DNA from: Acidisoma sp035492295
GTDB lineage: Bacteria > Pseudomonadota > Alphaproteobacteria > Acetobacterales > Acetobacteraceae
Length of the DNA: 38,695 nucleotides
Direction of reading: 5' to 3'
Assembly: GCF_035492295.1 (NCBI RefSeq)
Contig: NZ_DATJJK010000226.1
Span: forward strand, 1 to 38,695
In this document: one piece after another, positions 32,272 to 38,695 of the stretch
How positions within the stretch are numbered: position 1 is the first letter of the stretch
Layout of the letters: the number at the start of each line of letters is the position of its first letter
Program-made: the position numbers and the translations under genes
The notes under the pieces: model-generated
What the model saw: only the letters and a program-made list of their open reading frames with translations
What the model was told of the DNA's origin: nothing
The model's database searches: none

Positions 32272-34122
32272 ATGGACGGCTACTCACGCTCCGGAACAGA
32301 TCGCAATGCGCCGATGGGCGGCGAATTCTCGCCGGCCTCCCCGAAGCAGACGGAAACGCTGCTCGGCTTGCGCGGCAAACCGATCCGCTTTCTGTGTCAC
32401 TTCGTCGCACGCCACCCGTGGGCGCATTCCGGCGTCATGGTGTCTGTGCTGGTGGCGGTGCTCTGCTCGGTGCTGACACAATACGGGCTGAAAAATCTGG
32501 TCGATGCGGTGTCTCATGGCCATGGCGCCGCCGCCGTCCACGGCGTCTGGATCGCCTTCGCGATCCTGGCCGTGCTGATTGCTGCGGACAATATGATGTG
32601 GCGCGTCGGCGGCTGGATTGCCGCGCGTCTCTTTGTCCAGGTGACGGGTGATGTCAGGCGCGACCTTTTCAACCATCTTGCCGGTCACAGCCCGAGCTAC
32701 TTCGCCGACCGTCTGCCGGGCACCCTTTCCGGTCGCGTGACCGCCACGGCGAATGCGATCTTCACGACCGAGAACACGCTCGCGTGGAACATCATGCCGC
32801 CCGTGGTCGCGGTGATTTTCTCAATCGCTCTCGTGACCTCGGTTAATCCGATGATGGCTCTCGTCATGCTGGCAATCAGCGCGAGCCTCGCCTTCATCAT
32901 CTTCCTGCTTGCCCGCCGCGGCGGGCCGCTGCACCGGAACTATGCCGGGTCGGCCGCCCGCGTCGATGGCGAACTCGTAGACGTGATCGGCAACATCGCG
33001 GTTGTGCGTGCCTTCGGCGCGACCTTCCGTGAATCGAAGCGGATCGCCGAGACCATCGGCGAGGAGATGGACGCCCGCCACAACAGCCTGAAGTATCTGG
33101 AGAAGCTGCGTCTTCTCCATGCCGGCGTGACGGCGATCTTTTCGGCCGGCGTCATGGCCTGGGCGGTGGTCCTGTGGGGCCACGGTCAGGCGACCCCGGG
33201 CGACATCGTGCTGATCGGTTCGCTCTGCTTCACGATCCTGCACGGCACGCGTGACTTGGCCGTCGCCCTTGTTGACCTCACCCAGCATGTGGCTCGCCTG
33301 GAAGAGGCGACCGCGACGCTCCTGCTGCCCCACGCACTGCCGGATGCGCCCCAGGCCCGTCCGCTGCTGTTGACGGCCGGCGGCGTCCAGTTTGACGACG
33401 TGCGCTTCTCCTATCCCGGCCGTCCGGAGGTGCTGAAGGGCGTCTCCATCGCCATCAAGCCGGGTGAGCGGGTCGGCCTCGTCGGCTCCTCCGGTGCCGG
33501 CAAGTCCACCATCCTCAGCCTGATGCAGCGCTTCTACGATCCGAGCGAAGGCCGCATCCTGATCGACGGGCAGGACGTCGCACGCGTGACCCAGGAAAGC
33601 CTGCGTCAGGGCATGGCTGTCGTCCCGCAGGACATCTCGCTCTTCCATCGCACGGTGCTGGAGAACATCCGCTACGCCCGGCCCTCGGCCACCACTGCCG
33701 AGGTGCTGCACGCCGCTGAACTCGCCCGCTGCCGGGAATTCATCGAGGAATTGCCCGAAGGCTTCGACACCATCGTCGGTGACCGCGGCACCAAGCTTTC
33801 AGGCGGCCAGCGCCAGCGCATCGCGATCGCGCGTGCCATTCTGAAAAATGCGCCGCTGCTGCTGCTCGACGAGGCCACCTCGGCGCTCGACACTGAATCC
33901 GAGCAGGCAATTCAGAGCGCGCTGGACACGCTCATGGAAGGCCGCACGGTCGTCGCCATTGCCCACCGCCTCTCTACCCTGCGCAACTTCGACCGCATCA
34001 TCGTCATGGATAACGGTGCGGTGGTGGATGACGGTTCGCCCACCGAACTGTCTTCGCGCCCGGGTCCCTACCGGGACCTGCTGACGCGGCAGAACGTCAT
34101 TCCCATGGTGCGGGCGGCCTGA
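32272..34122 (+). CDS. ABC exporter, fused permease-ATPase half-transporter
   Basis: This encodes 616 residues. About six transmembrane helices span residues 50-330. The ATPase domain follows with Walker A GSSGAGKST (near 405), Q-loop VVPQDISLF, signature LSGGQ (near 509), Walker B LLLLDEATSALD (near 527) and IAHRLST. It works as a homodimer exporting lipid, glycan or drug-like substrates in the inner membrane. AGAGGA lies 7 nt upstream of the start. Its flanks (GT4 glycosyltransferase, otsA, GT39-like enzyme) suggest a glycolipid or glycan substrate, but that is inference. It lacks an N-terminal peptidase domain and has no adaptor-protein neighbour, so it is not a typical type I secretion ATPase. 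Confidence 0.92.
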   Translation: MDGYSRSGTDRNAPMGGEFSPASPKQTETLLGLRGKPIRFLCHFVARHPWAHSGVMVSVLVAVLCSVLTQYGLKNLVDAVSHGHGAAAVHGVWIAFAILAVLIAADNMMWRVGGWIAARLFVQVTGDVRRDLFNHLAGHSPSYFADRLPGTLSGRVTATANAIFTTENTLAWNIMPPVVAVIFSIALVTSVNPMMALVMLAISASLAFIIFLLARRGGPLHRNYAGSAARVDGELVDVIGNIAVVRAFGATFRESKRIAETIGEEMDARHNSLKYLEKLRLLHAGVTAIFSAGVMAWAVVLWGHGQATPGDIVLIGSLCFTILHGTRDLAVALVDLTQHVARLEEATATLLLPHALPDAPQARPLLLTAGGVQFDDVRFSYPGRPEVLKGVSIAIKPGERVGLVGSSGAGKSTILSLMQRFYDPSEGRILIDGQDVARVTQESLRQGMAVVPQDISLFHRTVLENIRYARPSATTAEVLHAAELARCREFIEELPEGFDTIVGDRGTKLSGGQRQRIAIARAILKNAPLLLLDEATSALDTESEQAIQSALDTLMEGRTVVAIAHRLSTLRNFDRIIVMDNGAVVDDGSPTELSSRPGPYRDLLTRQNVIPMVRAA

Positions 34123-34183
34123 TCCCAGGCCATCCGCTTCAGGGGTTCCCGATCCTCGCGTCTGATCAAAAGGAACGATCACG

Positions 34184-35632
34184 ATGGATGAGACGATGTT
34201 CGGCCAGGCGCTGGGTGCTCTCCGCGAGACGGCCGCAGGCGTCAGCTCCGCCGCTCAGGCGGGGCGGCTGATCGTTGTGTCCAACCGCGTGGCGCCCATT
34301 GAGGAGGGGCAGCCGACCGCCGGCGGCCTCGCTGCCGGGGTGTTGGACGCGCTGCAGGAAATGGGCGGCCTCTGGATCGGTTGGAGCGGGGAGATCGCCG
34401 AAGGCGAAAGCCGCATCCAGCCGGAACGCCAGAAGGGCCGCATCCGGCTGCAGATGCTTGACCTCGCACAAGGCGACTACGACGACTATTACCGTGGCTT
34501 CGCGAATTCCGCGCTCTGGCCCGTGTTGCATTACCGCTCTGCCCTCGCGCGCTTCTCCCGCAGCCATTATGCCGGCTACCGTCGGGTCAACGCGCTCTTT
34601 GCGAGCGCGGTGGCCGAAGGTCTTGCGCCGGACGATATCGTCTGGGCGCATGACTATCACCTGCTCGGCCTCGCCGCGGCGCTCCGGGCCCAGGGTGTGA
34701 CCAATCGCCTCGGCATCTTCCTCCATACGCCCTTTCCGGCGGCGGCGGTTTTCATGACCATCCCGGTCCATGAGGAACTTGCCCGCGCACTTTGCCAATA
34801 TGACCTCATCGGCTTCCAGACCGAGGTCGATCGTCGCGCCTTCGAGGATTACGTGCTGCGCGAGGCGGACGGCCATCTCCTGCCGGGTCGCGCGCTCATG
34901 GTCTTCGGGCGTGTGGTTCGCACCGGCGTCTATCCGATCGGCGTCCAGGTGGACGAGATCCGCGCCCAGGCAGAGCCGGCGGCCGAATGCCCGCAAATGG
35001 CGAAGCTGCGCGCCTCCACCGGGGACAGCAAGCTCATCATCAGCGTCGACAGGCTCGACTATTCCAAGGGGCTGAACGAGCGCTTCCTCGCCTATGAGCG
35101 CTTTCTCGAACAGAACGAGGCACGGCGGGGCGCCGTGACCTTCCTGCAGATCGCGCCCCCCTCGCGCACGGATGTCGAGACCTACCGGGAAATCCGGCTG
35201 GAGCTTGAAGGGGAGGCGGGGCGCATCAACGGCCGCTTCGCCGAGCTTGACTGGACGCCGCTGCGCTACCTCAACAAAGGCTTCGCGCGGCAGGCGCTCA
35301 TGCCCATGTACGCGCTGGCGGATGTCGGGCTCGTCACGCCGATGCGGGACGGCATGAACCTCGTCGCAAAGGAATATGTCGCGGCCCAAAACCCGATCGA
35401 TCCAGGCGTGCTGGTGCTCTCTCAATTCGCCGGCGCGGCCTGCGAGCTCAAGGCGGCTCTCCTGGTCAATCCGCATGACCCGGACGCCATCGCCGAGGCA
35501 CTGGAGCAGGCACTCTCCATGCCGCTTGCCGAACGGCGGGAGCGGCATGCCGAGATGATGGCGGTGCTGCGCAGGAACAGCCTCGGCACCTGGCGGGATC
35601 GCTTCCTGGGTGATTTGCACCGGCGCGGCTGA
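34184..35632 (+). CDS. otsA: trehalose-6-phosphate synthase
   Basis: This encodes a 482-residue GT20 enzyme that makes trehalose 6-phosphate from UDP-glucose and glucose 6-phosphate. Marks are RLIVVSNRVAPIEEGQPTAGGLAAGV (UDP-glucose loop), WIGWSG, VWAHDYHLLGLAAALR, GIFLHTPFPAAAVFM, DLIGFQTEVD, ISVDRLDYSKGLNERFLAYERFL, and LVTPMRDGMNLVAKEYVAAQ. AAGGA lies 9 nt before the ATG. The gap from the ABC exporter stop is 61 nt, so cotranscription is plausible. No otsB phosphatase is in the window, so either dephosphorylation is encoded elsewhere or trehalose 6-phosphate is used differently. Expected role: osmotic and desiccation stress. Confidence 0.95.
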   Translation: MDETMFGQALGALRETAAGVSSAAQAGRLIVVSNRVAPIEEGQPTAGGLAAGVLDALQEMGGLWIGWSGEIAEGESRIQPERQKGRIRLQMLDLAQGDYDDYYRGFANSALWPVLHYRSALARFSRSHYAGYRRVNALFASAVAEGLAPDDIVWAHDYHLLGLAAALRAQGVTNRLGIFLHTPFPAAAVFMTIPVHEELARALCQYDLIGFQTEVDRRAFEDYVLREADGHLLPGRALMVFGRVVRTGVYPIGVQVDEIRAQAEPAAECPQMAKLRASTGDSKLIISVDRLDYSKGLNERFLAYERFLEQNEARRGAVTFLQIAPPSRTDVETYREIRLELEGEAGRINGRFAELDWTPLRYLNKGFARQALMPMYALADVGLVTPMRDGMNLVAKEYVAAQNPIDPGVLVLSQFAGAACELKAALLVNPHDPDAIAEALEQALSMPLAERRERHAEMMAVLRRNSLGTWRDRFLGDLHRRG

Positions 35633-35745
35633 GGCTTTTCTTCCGGGCGGTTCGGGCACGGGAAAGGCGCAAGGCGAATGCAAATCCGCCGCAATCCTAT
35701 TGCATCGTCACCGATCATAACGCATGTCGGCCCCCGGGAGAGACC

Positions 35746-37434
35746 ATGTCGACCGTAACGCACCGCTCTGAGGAGTCATCTTCCACTCTGGCCCGGACCA
35801 AGGTCTGGCTGCAGCGGCAGCCGGAGATCCGGATTGCGATCGTCCTTTTCGTGCTGGTCACCGGTGTCGCCTTCATCGCCCGCTTCTACGGCATCGACGC
35901 CATGCCATTCTGGCTGGATGAGGTGACGACCGTTCAGCGCGCGAGCCTGCCCTTCTGGGACATGGTGACCGATTCCCTCGCCAATCATCACCTGCCGTCC
36001 TATTTCGCCCTGGCCGGCGCCTTCGGCCGTTTCGGCAGCATGACGGAATTCGTGCTCCGTCTCCCCTCGGCGTTCTTCGGTGCGGCCTCCTGTGGCGTGC
36101 TCTTCCTCATAGGCCGAGAGCTCGGTGGCTGGCGGGCAGGGCTCGTCGCCGGGATGCTGCTCGCCCTCTCTCCCTTGCAGGTGCAGTATGGGCAGGAGGC
36201 CCGGTCCTACACCTTCGTCATTCTGATGATGGCGATCGGCCTTCTGGGCTTCGTCCAACTTGCGCGGGACTCGCGCGCCGCCAGCCTCCCCTGGGGCATG
36301 CCGGGCGCCCGTCTTGCTCCCTGGGTCATCTACACACTCGGCACGCTCGGTGCGCTCAATGTCCTCAGCACGGGCTTTTTCTGGCTGATCTCGGCCAATC
36401 TTGCCGTCATCGCCATTCTGCTGCGCGACCACGAGATCGACCGTGGGCGCTTCCTCCGCCGCTGGCTTCTGGCCCAGGGGATTGTGCTGCTTTTTACCCT
36501 GCCGTGGTTCGGGGCAATGGATGTCTTCACCCATGGCGAGATGACCAATGCCACCAACTGGGTGCCCCAGATCACCTGGCATAGCTTCTACTCGGTGCTC
36601 GGCTCCCTCTACCTGATGCGCGTCACCCGGCTGATCAACTTCCATGTCTTTCCGGCGGCGGTGCCCGGTTTCGGCGTGCTGGTGGTGGTGCTCGGTGTGC
36701 TCGGGCTGCTCTACCTGCGCCGTCTGCGCGCTGGCTGGGGCTCGGGCCCGCGGTCGCGCAGCCTTATCCCGGCGCTGGTCATCGCGGCGGCGGTGCCGCC
36801 GCTCCTCATCCTGCTGATCTCGATCGTCAAGCCGCTCTGGATGCCGCGCTATCTCATCTGGAGCACGGTGCCCTTCCTGATTTTCGTTGGCCTCGGCATC
36901 AACTATCTCCCCGCGCGCTTCCGCAACGGGGCGGTCGTCGCCGTCCTGCTGCTCGCGGTCGCCAACCTCGTGCCCTACTACAATGCCGAGACCAAGCCGC
37001 GCTGGGATCTCGCTGCGCGCGTGCTCACCCGGGACATGAAGCCCGGCGACATGATCCTCATCTCCGACGAACTGCCCGTCTATATGATGAACTTTTTCCT
37101 CAGCCGGCGGGGTGAGGTCATCCCCGCCTCGAACTGGACGACCGACGTTTTCCGTGCCGCCAAGCATCTTCAGGACGGCGGACGGGTCTGGGTCATGTTC
37201 GGCCGCGTCGGCCAGGCGGACCGCACGCCGGTGCCGAGCTTCGCCCGCATCGTGAAGCCGCTCGGTGCGCCGGTCGCGGATGTCCAGGTCGGCGACCTGA
37301 TCCATATGAAGCTCTATGCCCGGCCGCCTGAGGCCGCCCCGGTGGTCGCCTCGGCCGCCGACTGCAACGACGGGGCCAAAGAAAAAGCCGGCAAGGAGGT
37401 CCCTGCCGGCTGTGACGCTCTCGCCCTGCAATAA
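35746..37434 (+). CDS. GT39/ArnT-like membrane glycosyltransferase
   Basis: This encodes a 562-residue integral membrane enzyme of the GT-C fold. An N-terminal helix (IAIVLFVLVTGVAFIARFYG) precedes MPFWLDEVTTVQRAS, whose Asp/Glu are the expected catalytic residues of the PMT/ArnT superfamily. The segments LRLPSAFFGAASCGVLFLIGREL and ALSPLQVQYGQEARSYTF, then about eight further helices, match the polyprenyl-phosphate-sugar-using group. A soluble C-terminal part of about 130 residues follows. The product is a glycosylated lipid or protein; the sugar donor is probably undecaprenyl-phosphate-linked, by family knowledge. GGGAGAG lies 3 nt before the start. The last codons contain a minus-strand terminator for nfu. 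Confidence 0.85.
   Translation: MSTVTHRSEESSSTLARTKVWLQRQPEIRIAIVLFVLVTGVAFIARFYGIDAMPFWLDEVTTVQRASLPFWDMVTDSLANHHLPSYFALAGAFGRFGSMTEFVLRLPSAFFGAASCGVLFLIGRELGGWRAGLVAGMLLALSPLQVQYGQEARSYTFVILMMAIGLLGFVQLARDSRAASLPWGMPGARLAPWVIYTLGTLGALNVLSTGFFWLISANLAVIAILLRDHEIDRGRFLRRWLLAQGIVLLFTLPWFGAMDVFTHGEMTNATNWVPQITWHSFYSVLGSLYLMRVTRLINFHVFPAAVPGFGVLVVVLGVLGLLYLRRLRAGWGSGPRSRSLIPALVIAAAVPPLLILLISIVKPLWMPRYLIWSTVPFLIFVGLGINYLPARFRNGAVVAVLLLAVANLVPYYNAETKPRWDLAARVLTRDMKPGDMILISDELPVYMMNFFLSRRGEVIPASNWTTDVFRAAKHLQDGGRVWVMFGRVGQADRTPVPSFARIVKPLGAPVADVQVGDLIHMKLYARPPEAAPVVASAADCNDGAKEKAGKEVPAGCDALALQ
37378..37411 (-). terminator. nfu terminator lying inside the 3' end of the GT39-like gene
   Basis: On the minus strand AGCCGGCA pairs with TGCCGGCT (8 bp) around a 10-nt loop and is followed by TTTTTCTTT. 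It is 43 nt past the nfu stop. On the plus strand it falls inside the final codons of the convergent glycosyltransferase. Confidence 0.75.
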
Positions 37435-37453
37435 GCAGGAAGCGGGTGGGGTA

Positions 37454-38017
37454 TCAGAACTCCTCCACCTGCTCGACGGCCACGACCTCCGGGACATAGT
37501 GCCGCAGCATGTTCTCGATCCCGTGCTTGAGCGTCGCGCGGGAGGAGGGGCAGCCGCTGCAGGCGCCCTGCATGTGCAGCTTCACGACGCCGTCGCGATA
37601 GCCGTGGAAGACGATGTCCCCGCCGTCACCGGCGACCGCGGGGCGCACCCGGGTATCCAGCAGCTCCTTGATCTGGTCGACGATTTCCTGGTCCTCGGGG
37701 GCGATGTCTTCAGCCGCGGCTGCCGTTTGCGTCGCATTCACGATCGGCCGCCCGGAGACGAAATGCTCCACCAGCGTGCCCAGAACCTGGGGCTTCAGCG
37801 CGGACCAGGCTTCGTCCTCGCTCTTGGTCACCGTGATGAAATCGGTGCCGAAAAAGACGCGGGAGACCCCGGGCAGCATAAAGAGAGCGCTGGCGAGCGG
37901 GCTGTGGTCGGCGGCCTCCGCGCTCGCGAAATCGGCCGTGGCATGGCCCATGACGGCGCGGCCCGGGAGGAATTTCAGCGTCGCGGGGTTCGGCGTGCCT
38001 TCGGTCTCGATGAACAT
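37454..38017 (-). CDS. NfuA/Nfu-type iron-sulfur cluster scaffold protein
   Basis: This encodes a 187-residue cytoplasmic carrier that delivers [4Fe-4S] or [2Fe-2S] clusters to apoproteins. The N-terminal Nfu_N domain (about residues 1-88) starts MFIETEGTPNPATLKFLPG. The C-terminal NifU-like domain carries the cluster ligands CSGC (Cys 153 and 156) in GACSGCPSSRATLKHGIE. The start at 38017 was chosen because MFIETEGTPNP is the conserved family start; AGG lies 9 nt upstream. A longer frame to 38065 is not needed. The domain order is that of the alphaproteobacterial and mitochondrial Nfu1 type. Confidence 0.93.
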   Translation of the reverse strand: MFIETEGTPNPATLKFLPGRAVMGHATADFASAEAADHSPLASALFMLPGVSRVFFGTDFITVTKSEDEAWSALKPQVLGTLVEHFVSGRPIVNATQTAAAAEDIAPEDQEIVDQIKELLDTRVRPAVAGDGGDIVFHGYRDGVVKLHMQGACSGCPSSRATLKHGIENMLRHYVPEVVAVEQVEEF

Positions 38018-38136
38018 CAGATGTGACCTGCTTCTCAAGGATATGAGCGGTCTTATACAGGACATGGCTGGTCCTGTAACTTGAAAGCCCCCCGGGCCAG
38101 GGTTGCGTTCCGGGAAAGGGCAGGACGAACAAAAAA

Positions 38137-38172
38137 ATGGCGGACCCGGCTATTTGAAGCCGGGGCCGCCAT
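38137..38172 (-). terminator. intrinsic terminator of sugar ABC ATPase gene
   Basis: ATGGCGG/CCGCCAT and CCCGGCT/AGCCGGG form a two-part stem of 14 bp with one internal mismatch and a 6-nt loop. On the minus strand a run of seven T follows (plus-strand A-run 38131-38137). It lies 28 nt after the ATPase stop. Confidence 0.88.
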
Positions 38173-38200
38173 TGAGCAACCGGGTTCGGCGCGGCCGCTT

Positions 38201-38695
38201 TCAGGCCCCGCCGCGCACCACCTTGTAGTTGCGCTTCACGACATCGAGCAGCTCCGGCACCGAGGTTTCCGCCGCGTTCCGTTCGAAGGTGACTTCGCCG
38301 TGCTGGAACATCATGATCCGGTCGCAGACCTCGAGGGTCTGGGCGTAGTTGTGCGCGATCATGATGAGGGACAGGTCGGCCCGCTTCTTCAGGCGGTCGA
38401 TGAGGTCGAGGATGAGGCCGGATTCACGCGCACCCATGGCGGCGAGCGGCTCGTCCAGCAGCAGGATTTTGGCCTTGGAATAGACCGCACGCGCGATGGC
38501 GACGGCTTGGCGCTGGCCGCCCGAAAGCATGGCCACTTCCTCGTTCACGTTCGGGATGTTGACCCCGATATCCTCGAGCGCCTCGGCCGCCCGGCGGCGC
38601 ATCGACCGGTTGTCGAGCAGGCGGAAGGGCCCCGCGCGCAGCGGTTCCCGGTTCAGGAACATGTTGTGGTAGATCGAGAGGCCGGGAACGAGGGC
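38201..38695 (-). CDS. sugar ABC transporter ATP-binding protein (5' end beyond window)
   Basis: The 3' part of an ABC ATPase of the carbohydrate-uptake (CUT2-like) group is present; the open frame runs to the window edge without a start. Visible are LVPGLSIYHNMFLNREPL, the ABC signature LSGGQRQAVAIARA, Walker B KILLLDEPLAAMG, D-loop region and HNYAQTLEVCDRIMMFQHGEV with the switch His. The Walker A lies outside. The residues after Walker B are AAMG rather than the common AALG. It would drive uptake of a sugar with a partner permease and binding protein encoded outside the window. Only one ATPase copy is seen; whether it is a single- or double-domain protein cannot be told. Confidence 0.88.
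   Translation of the reverse strand, partial: ALVPGLSIYHNMFLNREPLRAGPFRLLDNRSMRRRAAEALEDIGVNIPNVNEEVAMLSGGQRQAVAIARAVYSKAKILLLDEPLAAMGARESGLILDLIDRLKKRADLSLIMIAHNYAQTLEVCDRIMMFQHGEVTFERNAAETSVPELLDVVKRNYKVVRGGA

Noticed and set aside
32272..34122. ABC exporter as secretion ATPase for the RTX-like proteins
   Set aside because: It lacks an N-terminal peptidase-like domain, no membrane-fusion partner is adjacent, and its neighbours are glycan-related genes.
35776..37497. 573-residue open frame on the minus strand
   Set aside because: It is the antisense shadow of the GT39-like gene, whose membrane helices and motif are clear. It also crosses the nfu terminator.

Overview
The window is a high-GC chromosomal stretch (37 protein genes, 2 tRNAs) from an alphaproteobacterium. 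The organism is inferred from gene content and codon style: an Nfu protein with an N-terminal Nfu domain, an ArfB-type release factor, an xylB/gntP/nagA sugar-acid set, PstSCA and phnM with its DUF1045 partner. Acetobacteraceae or a nearby Rhodospirillales family is my best guess, but no marker gene here proves it. No CRISPR array, intact prophage or insertion sequence is visible. A few genes at the left end (1-2306: sulfotransferase fragment, DUF6362-like protein, XRE regulator) look accessory.

Layout. 1-2306: truncated sulfotransferase, DUF6362-like protein and a divergent XRE repressor. 2650-3507: a Gly/Ser/Thr/Ala-rich RTX-like protein. 3559-5622: a large, unusual PLP-fold protein. 5986-9073: pstS-pstC-pstA behind a Pho-box-like array, with no pstB. 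9118-14531: aminotransferase and gamma-glutamyltransferase-like lipoprotein; DsbA-like thioredoxin-fold protein; DUF1045 2H phosphoesterase and phnM. 14801-20967: GH19/peptidoglycan-binding lysin, SYLF protein, LpxL-like acyltransferase, two small lipoproteins, PAP2 acid phosphatase, class-A beta-lactamase-fold hydrolase. 21096-21399: divergent tRNA-Asn and tRNA-Leu. 21453-24829: zinc metallopeptidase-like protein, CsbD, GlsB-type protein, xylulokinase. 25182-26039: second copy of the RTX-like protein. 26368-30707: FAD oxidoreductase coupled to nagA, then gntP and arfB. 30843-37434: group-4 glycosyltransferase, ABC exporter, otsA and a GT39-like membrane glycosyltransferase. 37454-38695: Nfu scaffold and a truncated sugar ABC ATPase.

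Themes. One is phosphorus acquisition: Pst permease, phnM/DUF1045 and a secreted PAP2 phosphatase, although only pst has a visible Pho box. Another is the envelope: lipid A acyltransferase, lysin, lipoproteins, glycosyltransferases and an exporter. A third is stress: CsbD, GlsB, OtsA and ArfB. The most unusual item is the pair of 285-residue RTX-like paralogs. Both lack Arg, Cys and Trp and keep one Lys close to the C-terminus. The non-canonical GGT-like lipoprotein and the 687-residue PLP protein also deserve attention.

Many transcription units end in readable stem-loops, which are listed. Start codons were chosen by ribosome-binding site, signal peptide and paralog alignment, so several are shorter than the longest open frame.
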